Source of the DNA: Parafrigoribacterium_A soli
GTDB lineage: Bacteria > Actinomycetota > Actinomycetes > Actinomycetales > Microbacteriaceae
Length of the DNA stretch: 64,000 nucleotides
Assembly: GCF_040227235.1 (NCBI RefSeq)
Contig: NZ_JBELNZ010000002.1
Location: 62,001 to 126,000 of the forward strand
Reading direction: 5' to 3'
Part shown: one piece after another, positions 1 through 8,413 of the stretch
Layout: each line of letters opens with the position of its first letter
Position numbering within the stretch: position 1 is the first letter of the stretch
The notes under the pieces: model-generated
What the model was told of the DNA's origin: nothing
Seen by the model: the letters and a program-made list of their open reading frames with translations, nothing else
Databases searched by the model: none
Made by a program: the position numbers and the translations under genes

Positions 1-2
1 TT

Positions 3-3000
3 CCCGAGCCCCCGCGACGCAGGTCGCTGGAGGACGACGAACTGCTGCGCACCCTCTCTCCCGAGGTGGAGAAGCCGGCGAACACCCTCGATGCGATCGA
101 GCAACTGCAGGCGGAGCTGGAGCTTCGCCAGCAGGAAGCTGCCGAGTTCACGGCATGGGAAGGCCGGATGCGGGCCATCGGCACGCCCGAGGCTCTCGAG
201 ACCATTGCCGAAGTCGTTCCCCAGTTCACCGGCGTGATACCCATCATCACGACCCAGGCGGTGCCGGTGGTGCCACCGCCGACCCAGGTCGAACACACGG
301 AGTCGTCGGACGGTGCCGCCGATCGAGCCAGCTGGACGCCGCCAGCGCCGGATGCGGATGCGGCCCCGTTCACGCCGCCGGCCGGTTCGCTGATCGTGCC
401 GCCTCCCGGGCCGTCCGTGCAAGCCGAATCGTCCGTGCAAGTCGAGCCTTCCGCACAGCCGGAAGCTCCTGCAGCACCCGCACCGATCGTGGCAACCGAA
501 CCGACTGTGGCAACCGAACCGACGGTACAAACCGAAGGGGACCGCGGCATCGGAACCGAACCGCCTGCCGAGCCGCACGAGCCGCCGGTCACGCGATTTG
601 CGCCGACGATCGCCGCGACAGATGTGGGGGCCGCCCCGGCGGAAGCAGAAGCTGCACCGGAGACCGAGGGGGGTCGCGACGTTTCGGCTCCGGAGGACGC
701 TCCCGTACCACCCGCGGAGTACGAATCTTTCGCACCTCCGACCGACCCGCCCGCCCCGGGTCCCGCGCCGTTCCTCCACCCGGAGCAATTTCCGCCGCCG
801 CGCCTGGAAGAGCGCGTCGAGGTAGGCATGCTCGCTGAGCCGAACCTCAGCGACGACATCGTGCTTCGCCCACCGTGGCTGAGGCCTCCCGTGGAGCAGG
901 CGCGCGACGCGGCCGGCGAACAGCTCGCTGACCACCCCGATGAGTCGTCTGTCGACGACAGCGCTGGGCCGCCCGATGAGGCGCCGCGTGGATCAGGGTC
1001 GGGCGACACCGTACCGACTGAAGCTCTGCGACCCGAGCTGGCGGATGCGGCCCGCTTCGCACCGGAGAACGCCGCTGCGGAGCTTCCGGAGGCTCCGGTG
1101 GACGAGCCGAACGTCCCCGAAGCACCGGTTCTCTACGAACTCGTCGATCCCAATGCACCCACGGTGCGGGCCACCGTGCGACCAGCGAATCCACACTTTG
1201 ATGCGCTTCTCATCGGTGACATCGAAGCTCCGCTCGCCACTGAGGGCACGCGACCGTTTTCGCTCGTGCACACCGAACCGCCGATCCTGCCGGCCTTGGA
1301 GGCCGCGGCGCCCGCCATCGATGTTCCGGTCGCCGAGGCTCCGGCCGGCGACGCGCCGACCCTGAATGCACCCGACATGGACGGGCGCACACTCGACACC
1401 GATTCGGATGACGACGACATCGATGAGACGGATCGTGCGATGGGCGAACTCGTCGGGCCATTCCCGGTGACCTCGGAGGGCGTGGTGGTGCTGCCGACCA
1501 CGCCGCCCGAAGCAGTCGAGGAGCATGGCGCAGTCGAGGAGCAGGGTGCGGTCGAGGACCAGGGTGTCGCGCGCCTGCCGGTGACCACGCGCGTGTTCAG
1601 CATCGAGTTGAGCGGCGAGGAAGCGACGCCTGAGGAGCACAGAACCGGTCGCGCAGCCCGCATGTTCTGGCTCTGGTTCGCCACCAACTCCTCGGTCGTC
1701 AGCGTGGCCTTCGGCGCCGCGCTGTTCGGCCTGGGCATGAGCCTGCGCCAGGCCATTCTCGCCGCGTTCATCGGTGTCGCGATCTCGTTCCTGCCGCTCG
1801 GCCTCGGCACCCTCGCGGGCAAGTGGAGCGGGCAGCCGACAATTGTGGTCTCGCGCGCGACCTTCGGACTGGTTGGCAACATCGTTCCCGCCATCCTCGC
1901 CTTCGTCACGAGGTTGTTCTGGGGCGCGGTGCTGCTCTGGCTGGTCGCCGCGTCAACGGCACACATCCTCGTGGGTGCTTCGCTCGGTGGTGCGCTCGGC
2001 GAGCAACTGCTCACGCTCATCGCGGCGGCTCTCGGTCTCGTGATCGCCTTCCTCATCGCCTTCTTCGGCTATCCGCTGTTGGCGAGGGTGCAGCTCGTGC
2101 TCACCATCGTCTCGGCCGTGCTCATCGTGGGGCTCCTCGTGGTGACCTGGCACGCGGTCGACATCCGCACCGCCCTTACCGTCGGCGACGGGCCGTGGAT
2201 CCTTGTCGTGACCGGCGTCGTGCTCGTCTTCAGCTTCGTCGGCCTGGTCTGGGCCAACAGCAGCGGCGACGTCGCGCGGTACCAGCGCGCCTCGGGGTCC
2301 GGGGCGGCGGCCTCGCTGTGGGCGTCGTTCGGCGCCACCCTGCCCGCATTCCTGCTGATCGCGTACGGCGCGCTGCTGGCCGCGTCCAATCCCGACATTT
2401 CCGGTGACCTCCTGAAGGCGCCGCTCGACGCGATCGCACTCATGATCCCGGCTTGGTACCCGATTCCGCTGCTCGCGGCGACGGTGCTGAGCCTGCTGTC
2501 GGGAGTCGCCCTCAGCCTGTACTCGGGCGCATTCGCGCTTCAGGCCATCGGGATGCGGTTGAAGCGGCAGTGGAGCGTGGTCGTCGTCGGCATCGTGCTC
2601 TTCGCCCTCACGATCCTCATCGTGCTCTCGGGAAGTGGCATCTCCGGGGTCTTCCGAGACTTCGCGACGAGTCTCGCCGTTCCGGTCGCGGCCTGGGCGG
2701 GCATTTTCGCCGCCGAGGTCATGATCAGGCGCAGGCGCTTCCACGAGCAGTCGCTGCTGACGCCCGGCGGGGTCTACCCGGCGGTCAACTGGGTGAATCT
2801 CGTCATGCTGTTTGTGGCATCCGCTATCGGCTTCGCCTTCACCTCGGCTACCGTCGGCTGGCTCTCCTGGCAGGGCTACGGCTTCACCCTGCTCGGTGTG
2901 CCGGCAGACGGTGTGGTGGCCGCGAGCGACCTCGGGGTGCTCCTCGCCCTCGCGATCGGCCTCGCGACACCGCTCGCCGTCGGCATCCCCGCCGTGCGCC

Positions 3001-3023
3001 GCCAGGAGCGAACCGACCTCTAG
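3..3023 (+). CDS. NCS1-family (purine-cytosine permease-like) transporter with long N-terminal extension, 5' truncated
   Basis: The reading frame is open from base 3, so the true start lies upstream of the window; the first internal GTG is at 66. About 530 residues are hydrophilic, rich in Pro, Ala and Glu, with short repeats such as two VATEPT units (about 486-530) and three VEE/VED-QG units (about 1512-1562). They are followed from about 1655 by roughly 12 hydrophobic helices. The membrane part resembles the nucleobase:cation symporter-1 family: FATNSSVVSVAFG near the first helix and GQPTIVVSRATFG after it. The family imports cytosine, purines or related compounds by H+ or Na+ symport; the substrate here cannot be read. 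The extension is low-complexity and probably disordered and cytoplasmic. Family call is good; substrate is unknown. Confidence 0.8.
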   Translation, partial: PEPPRRRSLEDDELLRTLSPEVEKPANTLDAIEQLQAELELRQQEAAEFTAWEGRMRAIGTPEALETIAEVVPQFTGVIPIITTQAVPVVPPPTQVEHTESSDGAADRASWTPPAPDADAAPFTPPAGSLIVPPPGPSVQAESSVQVEPSAQPEAPAAPAPIVATEPTVATEPTVQTEGDRGIGTEPPAEPHEPPVTRFAPTIAATDVGAAPAEAEAAPETEGGRDVSAPEDAPVPPAEYESFAPPTDPPAPGPAPFLHPEQFPPPRLEERVEVGMLAEPNLSDDIVLRPPWLRPPVEQARDAAGEQLADHPDESSVDDSAGPPDEAPRGSGSGDTVPTEALRPELADAARFAPENAAAELPEAPVDEPNVPEAPVLYELVDPNAPTVRATVRPANPHFDALLIGDIEAPLATEGTRPFSLVHTEPPILPALEAAAPAIDVPVAEAPAGDAPTLNAPDMDGRTLDTDSDDDDIDETDRAMGELVGPFPVTSEGVVVLPTTPPEAVEEHGAVEEQGAVEDQGVARLPVTTRVFSIELSGEEATPEEHRTGRAARMFWLWFATNSSVVSVAFGAALFGLGMSLRQAILAAFIGVAISFLPLGLGTLAGKWSGQPTIVVSRATFGLVGNIVPAILAFVTRLFWGAVLLWLVAASTAHILVGASLGGALGEQLLTLIAAALGLVIAFLIAFFGYPLLARVQLVLTIVSAVLIVGLLVVTWHAVDIRTALTVGDGPWILVVTGVVLVFSFVGLVWANSSGDVARYQRASGSGAAASLWASFGATLPAFLLIAYGALLAASNPDISGDLLKAPLDAIALMIPAWYPIPLLAATVLSLLSGVALSLYSGAFALQAIGMRLKRQWSVVVVGIVLFALTILIVLSGSGISGVFRDFATSLAVPVAAWAGIFAAEVMIRRRRFHEQSLLTPGGVYPAVNWVNLVMLFVASAIGFAFTSATVGWLSWQGYGFTLLGVPADGVVAASDLGVLLALAIGLATPLAVGIPAVRRQERTDL

Positions 3024-3077
3024 CGTCGTCCGATCGAGAGACCGGATGGGCGCCCCAACCCGCGCACCGCGGGAAAG

Positions 3078-3083
3078 TAGAAT
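3078..3083 (+). promoter_or_regulatory. -10 box TAGAAT, leaderless start of the Nif3-like gene
   Basis: TAGAAT ends 6 nt before ATG 3090, so transcription would begin at or next to that ATG. This favours ATG 3090 over the GTG at 3084. Confidence 0.4.
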
Positions 3084-3908
3084 GTGCAGATGCCTCACAC
3101 CCTTGCCGACGTGCGCGCCGTCGTGGATCGCCTGTGGCCGCTCTCGGGCGCTGAGGCATGGGACGCTCCTGGCCTGCTCTCGGGCGACCCCGCCGCCGGT
3201 GTATCGAGCATCCTGCTCACCGTCGATGCCGTCACGGAGGTCGTGGACGAGGCGCTTGAGCTCGGCGCGCAGCTCCTGATCGCACACCATCCCCTGCTCC
3301 TGCGCGGCGTGACCTCGATCGCCGAGGACCGCTACAAGGGCGCGGTGCTCGCCTCCCTCATTCGCGGAGGGTGCGCGCTGATTGCGGCGCACACGAACGC
3401 GGATGTCGTGGAGACCGGCACGTCCGCCGTCCTGGCGAACCGGCTGGGACTGCTGGACATCGCCCCGATCACGACGGGCGAGAGCCCGAGCCGGGGGATC
3501 GGTCGCACCGGGCGACTGACCGCACCGGTGACGCTGGGACGCCTGGCACGTATGCTCGCAGACCTGCTGCCGCCCACGGCATCCGGTGTCCGCGTCAGCG
3601 GAGACTTCGACCGTGAGGTGCAGTCTGTGGCGCTCTGTGGCGGCGCGGGCGATTCGCTGCTGTCGGAGCCCGCCGTGCTCGCGGCGGACGTCTACATCAC
3701 CTCTGACCTGCGGCATCACCCCGCCTCCGAGGCTCGCGAGAACGCGAAACTCGTCGGCGGCCCGGCGCTCATCGACGTCTCTCACTGGGCGAGCGAATGG
3801 CTGTGGCTCGACACCGCGGCTGCGGAACTCCGAGACGCGCTGCCGGGGGTGTCGGTCACGGTGAGTGAGACGCGTACCGACCCCTGGGACTTCAGCATCG
3901 TGCAGTGA
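3084..3908 (+). CDS. Nif3-like dinuclear metal center hexameric protein
   Basis: A member of the Nif3/YbgI (DUF34) family, toroidal hexamers with a two-metal site and poorly defined physiological function; GTP cyclohydrolase I-like roles have been proposed for some members. The metal-binding pattern is visible: IAHHPLLLRG near residue 65, AAHTNADV near residue 100, and DVSHWASEW near residue 230. Length 274 aa is normal for the short, one-domain version without the PII-like insert. The GTG at 3084 and the ATG at 3090 are both possible; the -10 box at 3078 favours the ATG as a leaderless start (272 aa). The next gene follows after 49 nt in the same direction, as is common in actinobacteria, where this protein and the DUF164-type coiled-coil protein are neighbours. 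Confidence 0.88.
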   Translation: MQMPHTLADVRAVVDRLWPLSGAEAWDAPGLLSGDPAAGVSSILLTVDAVTEVVDEALELGAQLLIAHHPLLLRGVTSIAEDRYKGAVLASLIRGGCALIAAHTNADVVETGTSAVLANRLGLLDIAPITTGESPSRGIGRTGRLTAPVTLGRLARMLADLLPPTASGVRVSGDFDREVQSVALCGGAGDSLLSEPAVLAADVYITSDLRHHPASEARENAKLVGGPALIDVSHWASEWLWLDTAAAELRDALPGVSVTVSETRTDPWDFSIVQ

Positions 3909-3957
3909 CCATCCGCGCAGACATCCATCGATTCGCTAACGACCAAGTGAGGGCGAC

Positions 3958-4698
3958 ATGCCATTGAAAGCCAGCCCGGACGACCAGGCGCAGCTCCTGC
4001 AGGTGCAGTCGATCGACACCCTGCTGCAGCAGCTCGACCACAGGGCGAAGACGCTGCCGGAACTGGCGACACTCGTCACGCTGACGAGCGAGGCCTCAGC
4101 ACTTCGCCATGAGCTGCTGAGTGCGAACGGCGCACTCGAAGATGCCCAGCTCGAACTGTCGAGAATCGAAGCGGACGTGACGGTCGTGGAGAACCGCATC
4201 GCCCGCGACACCGAGCGGATGCAGTCGACCTCGTCGGTCAAGGATGTCGCGGGATTCGAGGCGGAGCTGGCCGGCCTCCGCAGACGCCAGCTCGAACTCG
4301 AGGAGCTCGAGCTCGGCGTGATGGAGCGCGTAGAGGCGCTGGAGGCTGCAGCCGCCCAGGCGCGTGCCGGATTCGACGAGGCACAGGCGAAGATCGCCAG
4401 CGTCGAGGCAGAGCGTGACGCCGCGCTGGGCTCGCTCGCGGGCGAGCGCACCCACGCGGCCGCCAATCGCTCGACTATCGCGAGCAAGCTGCCGGCGGAT
4501 CTCCTGGCGCTGTACGAGCGGCAGCGCGAGCGCTACGGCTTCGGGGCGTCCCTACTTCGCGGCGGCGTCTCGAGCGCGAGCGGCGTGCGCCTCAACGAGA
4601 ACGACATGGCCGTGATTCGCTCGGCAGCACCGGATGACGTGCTGATGTGCCCGGACAGCAACGCAATCCTCGTGCGCACCAACGAATCCGGCATCTGA
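3958..4698 (+). CDS. Coiled-coil protein of the C4 zinc-ribbon (DUF164/CT398-like) family, zinc ribbon degenerate
   Basis: A 246-aa protein, almost entirely helical up to about residue 190 with heptad-like Leu/Glu/Ala patterns, beginning MPLKASPDDQAQLLQVQSID as in actinobacterial homologues. The family normally ends in a four-cysteine zinc ribbon (CxxC, then CPxCGRIL). Here the matching tail reads VLMCPDSNAILVR and keeps one cysteine only; the preceding CxxC is replaced by a Ser/Ala stretch (GVSSASGVR). The fold may persist but zinc binding should not. The function of the family is not established; nucleic-acid or scaffold roles have been suggested. It lies between the Nif3-like gene and rnpB, an order seen in other actinobacteria. 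Confidence 0.85.
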   Translation: MPLKASPDDQAQLLQVQSIDTLLQQLDHRAKTLPELATLVTLTSEASALRHELLSANGALEDAQLELSRIEADVTVVENRIARDTERMQSTSSVKDVAGFEAELAGLRRRQLELEELELGVMERVEALEAAAAQARAGFDEAQAKIASVEAERDAALGSLAGERTHAAANRSTIASKLPADLLALYERQRERYGFGASLLRGGVSSASGVRLNENDMAVIRSAAPDDVLMCPDSNAILVRTNESGI

Positions 4699-4708
4699 GC
4701 GGCCCGAT

Positions 4709-4714
4709 ACACTT
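4709..4714 (+). promoter_or_regulatory. -10 box TACACT of rnpB
   Basis: TACACT ends 6 nt before base 4721, the first base of the P1 helix of RNase P RNA. Position and sequence suit the principal sigma factor. No convincing -35 was found. Confidence 0.5.
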
Positions 4715-4720
4715 ATCGGG

Positions 4721-5098
4721 AATGGGTCGGCAAGACGGTCGCGTCACGCAGCAGTGCGTGCCGAGGAACGTCCGGGCTCCGCAGAGCAGGGCGGTGGGTA
4801 ACACCCACCCGGAGCAATCCGCGAGAAAGTGCAACAGAAAGCAGACCGCCATCGTGCGTCCTCCGCAAGGAGGCACACGGGGGTAAGGGTGAAACGGTGG
4901 TGTAAGAGACCACCAGCGGCCCGAGCGATCGGGTCGGCTGGGTAAACCTCGTCCGGAGCAAGGTCAACAGGAAGCAAACGGGCTGCTCGTCCAGTTTCCG
5001 GGTAGACCGCTAGAGGTGTGCGGCAACGTACATCGTAGATAGATGACCGTCCAGCACCGCAAGGTGGGGACAGAACCCGGCGTAGCAGCCGGCCCATT
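4721..5098 (+). ncRNA. rnpB: RNase P RNA, class A
   Basis: The catalytic RNA of ribonuclease P, which removes 5' leaders from pre-tRNAs. Helix P1 closes the molecule: AATGGGTCGG at 4721-4730 pairs with CCGGCCCATT at 5089-5098, with one G-U. The universally conserved core elements are present: GAGGAACGTCCGGGCTCC near 4763, ACAGAAAGCAGACCGCC near 4834, GGTAAGGGTGAAACGG near 4883, GTAAACCTCGTCCGGAGCAA near 4943, and TAGATAGATGACCGTC near 5036 with ACAGAACCCGGC near 5070. No open reading frame here is credible. It lies just downstream of the coiled-coil gene and converges with ppgK. Confidence 0.96.
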
Positions 5099-5108
5099 CG
5101 CTCCGCCG

Positions 5109-5861
5109 CTAGCCCTCCGCCGCCAGTGTTGCGGCGCCCATGATCCCGGCGTTGTTGCGGAGCTTCGCGGGCACGATCTCCGTCTTGAGGTCGAGCAGGG
5201 GCAGGAAGTCCTTGTACTCCTTGGACACGCCGCCGCCCACGACGAACAGCTCCGGCGAGAAGTAGTCCTCGAGCTTCGAGTAGTACCGCTGCAGTCGCTC
5301 GGCCCAGGCCTCCCAGTCGAGGTCGTCGCGTTCCTTCGCTGCAAAGGACGCCATCGTCTCGTAGTCGACACCGTCGATCTCGAGGTGTCCGATCTCCGCG
5401 TTCGGAATCAGCACGCCGTTGTAGATCAGCGCGGTGCCGATTCCCGTGCCGAGCGTCGTCACAATCGTGAGACCCTTGCTGTCTTTCGCCGCGCCGAAGC
5501 GGTTCTCGGCGAAGCCCGCGGCATCCGCATCGTTGACGAAGTGGATGTCGCGTTCGAGGCGCTCCTCGAAGAGTTTCTCGGCCTTGAGGCCGATCCACTT
5601 ATCAGACACGTTCGCGGCCGAGAGGGTCTTGCCCTTGATCACGACGGCGGGAAAGCAGACCCCGATCGGCTCCTTCTTGCCGAGCCGGCCGAGCTGATCG
5701 ACGAGTGTGTAGACGGTCTCGACGATCGCGTCGGGCTCGCCACCCTCTGGCGTGGGAATCTTGATTCGATCGCTGAGCAGTTCGCCCGTGGAGACGTCGA
5801 CCACCGCGCCCTTGATGCCGGTGCCTCCGATGTCGATACCGAGTGCCTTGTGCTTGCTCAT
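5109..5861 (-). CDS. ppgK: Polyphosphate--glucose phosphotransferase (polyphosphate glucokinase)
   Basis: A ROK-family sugar kinase that phosphorylates glucose using inorganic polyphosphate (and often ATP), feeding glycolysis; cytoplasmic. Motifs: phosphate-binding GIDIGGTGIKGAVVD at the N-terminus, FVNDADAAG with the catalytic Asp, TLGTGIGTALI, and AEIGHLEIDG. The motif set and 250-aa length match actinobacterial PpgK. The ATG at 5861 (MSKHK) is preferred; another in-frame ATG lies at 5870. The gene follows map by about 30 nt on the same strand, so the two are probably cotranscribed. It ends 10 nt from the 3' end of rnpB, which converges on it. Confidence 0.92.
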   Translation of the reverse strand: MSKHKALGIDIGGTGIKGAVVDVSTGELLSDRIKIPTPEGGEPDAIVETVYTLVDQLGRLGKKEPIGVCFPAVVIKGKTLSAANVSDKWIGLKAEKLFEERLERDIHFVNDADAAGFAENRFGAAKDSKGLTIVTTLGTGIGTALIYNGVLIPNAEIGHLEIDGVDYETMASFAAKERDDLDWEAWAERLQRYYSKLEDYFSPELFVVGGGVSKEYKDFLPLLDLKTEIVPAKLRNNAGIMGAATLAAEG

Positions 5862-5899
5862 GCCATCCATTCTGGTCTCGGGCAACGCCCGATGGGTGT

Positions 5900-6763
5900 T
5901 CAGGGAAGAGTGAGGACCTCGGCGCCGCGGTCGGTCACCACGAGCGTGTGCTCGAACTGGGCGGTGAGGCTGCGGTCCCGAGTGACGACCGTCCAACCGT
6001 CCTCCCACATCTCCCAGTCCTGACTGCCCAGAGTCAGCATCGGCTCGATCGTGAAGACCATGCCTGCGACGATCTCGGTGTCGAAAGCGGGGGAGTCGTA
6101 GTGGGGAATGATGAGGCCGGAGTGGAACGCCTCACCGACGCCGTGTCCGGTGAAGTCGCGCACGACGCCGTAGTCGAAGCGGCGGGCATACGATTCGATG
6201 GCCCGGCCGATGACGTTCACGCGTCTGCCCGGTGCGACGGCCTTGATCCCGCGGTTCATCGCCTCGCGCGTGCGCTCCACGAGTGCGACCGCCTCCTCGC
6301 TCGCCGCTCCCGCGATGAAAGTGCGATTGCTGTCCCCGTGCACGCCGTTCTTGAAGGCGGTGATATCGATGTTGACGATGTCGCCTTCTTCGATCACCGT
6401 GTCGTCGGGGATACCGTGGCAGATGACCTCGTTGACGGAGCTGCACAGCGACTTGGGAAAGCCGCGGTAGCCGAGCGTCGAGGGGTAGGCATCGTGGGCG
6501 ACGATGAAGTCGTGGCCGATCGCATCCAGTTCGTCGGTCGTCACTCCGGGCCGGATGCTGGCGCCGACGAGTTCGATGGCCTGCGCGGCGATGCTGCCGG
6601 ACTCCCTGATGCGCTCCACCGCCTCGGCGTCGTAGACGTCCGATCCCGTGAATGGCGCGGGCTCGGCGTGCCCCACGTACTCGGGCCTTGTGATGTGCTT
6701 TGGCACGGCGCGCGGCGGGGAGATCCTGCCCGGGGTGAGGTGTCCTGCTGAATCCCGGGGCAT
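5900..6763 (-). CDS. map: Type I methionine aminopeptidase
   Basis: Removes the initiator methionine from nascent proteins; a two-metal cytoplasmic peptidase of family M24A. Metal and catalytic residues are visible: VICHGIPDD (His), NIDITAFKNGVHGDSNRTF (two Asp), FTGHGVGEAFHSG (His), FTIEPMLTLG (Glu) and FEHTLVV (Glu). The 287-aa form starting MPRDSAGHL has an N-terminal extension of about 40 residues with a PRP-like segment (AVPKHITRPEYVG), as in the MapB type of actinobacteria. The start at 6763 is chosen because TAGTAT lies 7 nt upstream and no Shine-Dalgarno is seen. It is divergent from the SPOR-like mini gene and upstream of ppgK. Confidence 0.94.
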   Translation of the reverse strand: MPRDSAGHLTPGRISPPRAVPKHITRPEYVGHAEPAPFTGSDVYDAEAVERIRESGSIAAQAIELVGASIRPGVTTDELDAIGHDFIVAHDAYPSTLGYRGFPKSLCSSVNEVICHGIPDDTVIEEGDIVNIDITAFKNGVHGDSNRTFIAGAASEEAVALVERTREAMNRGIKAVAPGRRVNVIGRAIESYARRFDYGVVRDFTGHGVGEAFHSGLIIPHYDSPAFDTEIVAGMVFTIEPMLTLGSQDWEMWEDGWTVVTRDRSLTAQFEHTLVVTDRGAEVLTLP

Positions 6764-6770
6764 AGGATCG

Positions 6771-6776
6771 ATACTA
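6771..6776 (-). promoter_or_regulatory. -10 box TAGTAT, leaderless start of map
   Basis: On the minus strand TAGTAT is followed by 7 nt and then the map ATG (6763), so the mRNA should begin at or near the start codon. Confidence 0.45.
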
Positions 6777-6795
6777 GTTCGAGGAGGCACGTCCC

Positions 6796-6966
6796 ATGAC
6801 TGAGTGGTACTACAACATCCGCACCGGCACCGTCGAAGAGGGCAAGCAGTCCCTTCCGGCGGACCTCGACGGGCCGTTCAAGACACGCGAAGAGGCTGAG
6901 CGGGCGCCCGAGATCATTGCGGCGCGTTCCAAGGCGTGGGCCGAGGAAGACGCGAGGAACGACTAG
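6796..6966 (+). CDS. Small SPOR-domain-like protein, 56 aa
   Basis: The frame from ATG 6796 to TAG 6966 encodes 56 residues beginning MTEWYYNIRTGTVEEGKQS and containing GPFKTREEAERA. A strong Shine-Dalgarno (GAGGAGG, 6781-6787) sits 8 nt upstream. Similar mini-proteins divergent from map are common in Actinobacteria and are annotated as SPOR-domain or hypothetical proteins. The sequence suits one alpha/beta unit of the SPOR fold. There is no signal peptide, so periplasmic glycan binding is unlikely. Its function is unknown. It is convergent with gdhA, separated by 31 nt. Confidence 0.8.
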   Translation: MTEWYYNIRTGTVEEGKQSLPADLDGPFKTREEAERAPEIIAARSKAWAEEDARND

Positions 6967-6997
6967 TCCCTCGGCCGTAGATCGGCACCGGTCGGAG

Positions 6998-8347
6998 CTA
7001 GATCAGCCCCTGAGCGATCATGGCGTCCGCGACTCGGATGAAGCCGGCCGCGTTCGCGCCGACAACGTAGTCTCCCGGGTGCCCGTAGGTCTCCGCGGCT
7101 TCGTAGGCGGAGCGGTGAACGTTGCGCATGATGGCGCGCAGTTTCTCTTCGCTCGCGTCGAAGTCCCAACGCTGGCGAGCGGCGTTCTGGCTCATCTCGA
7201 GCGCCGAGGTCGCGACGCCGCCCGCGTTGGCGGCCTTGCCAGGTCCGAAGAGCACGCCGGCCTCATGGAAGACCTCGACCGCCGTGGGAGTACAGGGCAT
7301 GTTGGCGCCTTCGGCCACGGCCACGGCGCCGTTCTTCACGAGCGTGCGCGCGTGATCCACGTCGAGCTCGTTCTGGGTCGCTGAGGGCAGCACGATTTCT
7401 CCGGGCACGTCCCACACGCTTCCCGAGTTGATGAAGCGAGCGCCGGGTCTGCGCGCCGCGTACTCCGAGATGCGCAGGCGCTCGACCTCCTTGACCTGCT
7501 TGAGCAGCTCCACGTCGATGCCGGCCTCGTCGACGATGTAGCCGGAGGAGTCGGAGGCGGTGATCGCCTTGCCGCCGAGCTGCTGCACCTTCTCGATCGC
7601 GTAGATCGCGACGTTGCCGGATCCCGACACGATCGCCGTCTTGCCCTCGACGCCTTCGCCCTTGGTCGCGAGCATCTCCTCGGTGAAGAACACCGCGCCG
7701 TAACCCGTTGCCTCGGTGCGAACCTCCGCACCACCCCACTGCACGCCCTTACCGGTGAACATTCCCGATTCGTGGCGGTTGGTGAGGCGGCGGTACTGAC
7801 CGAACAGGAAGCCGATCTCGCGTCCGCCAACGCCAATGTCACCGGCGGGCACATCGGTGTGCTCGCCGAGGTGACGGTAGAGCTCGCTCATGAAGCTCTG
7901 GCAGAAACGCATGATCTCGCTGCCCGACTTGCCGTGGGGATCGAAGTCGGATCCACCCTTTGCACCGCCGATGCCCTGGCCAGTGAGCGCGTTCTTCAGG
8001 ATCTGTTCGAAGCCGAGGAACTTGATGATGCCGAGGTTCACGCTCGGGTGGAAGCGGAGGCCGCCCTTGTACGGGCCGAGCGCGGAATTGAACTGCACCC
8101 TGAAGCCGCGGTTGACGCGCACGGTGCCGGCGTCATCCACCCAGGGAACCCTGAACATGATCTGGCGCTCTGGCTCCACGAGGCGCTCGAGAACGCCGCT
8201 CTCCGTGTATTCGGGATGGCGCGCTACAACCGGTGCGATCGATTCGAGCACTTCGAGCAGCGCCTGGTGAAACTCCGCCTCACCGGCGTTGCGGGCCAGC
8301 GCACGTTCGTAGACAGCACGGATTTCGGACGGAAGCGCAGGATGCAT
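6998..8347 (-). CDS. gdhA: NADP-specific glutamate dehydrogenase
   Basis: Interconverts 2-oxoglutarate plus ammonia and glutamate using NADP(H); a cytoplasmic hexamer of the small (about 450 aa) class. Length is 449 aa. The glutamate-binding and catalytic segment GQGIGGAKGGSDFDPHGKS holds the catalytic lysine region; YKGGLRFHPSVN lies before it, and the Rossmann segment IVSGSGNVAIYAIEKVQQLG follows. The C-terminus has NAGGVATSALEMSQNAAR. The gene starts at ATG 8347 after GAAAGTTCTCC. It complements the glutamine synthetase route encoded a few kilobases away and would dominate when ammonia is plentiful. No GlnR-like box was found upstream. Confidence 0.96.
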   Translation of the reverse strand: MHPALPSEIRAVYERALARNAGEAEFHQALLEVLESIAPVVARHPEYTESGVLERLVEPERQIMFRVPWVDDAGTVRVNRGFRVQFNSALGPYKGGLRFHPSVNLGIIKFLGFEQILKNALTGQGIGGAKGGSDFDPHGKSGSEIMRFCQSFMSELYRHLGEHTDVPAGDIGVGGREIGFLFGQYRRLTNRHESGMFTGKGVQWGGAEVRTEATGYGAVFFTEEMLATKGEGVEGKTAIVSGSGNVAIYAIEKVQQLGGKAITASDSSGYIVDEAGIDVELLKQVKEVERLRISEYAARRPGARFINSGSVWDVPGEIVLPSATQNELDVDHARTLVKNGAVAVAEGANMPCTPTAVEVFHEAGVLFGPGKAANAGGVATSALEMSQNAARQRWDFDASEEKLRAIMRNVHRSAYEAAETYGHPGDYVVGANAAGFIRVADAMIAQGLI

Positions 8348-8413
8348 GGAGAACTTTCATACTCGGGAGCGAGGAGGCACCGGCTCCCCGTGGGGAGGGC
8401 GCAGTTCAAGAGA

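Noticed and set aside
1953..3785. 610-codon minus-strand open frame opposite the permease and Nif3-like genes
   Set aside because: Composition is Arg/His/Gly/Asp-rich with no family motif, typical of antisense to GC-rich genes; both opposite genes are well supported.
4713..4967. Small reading frames inside rnpB
   Set aside because: The region is a complete class A RNase P RNA with a closing P1 helix; the frames are incidental.
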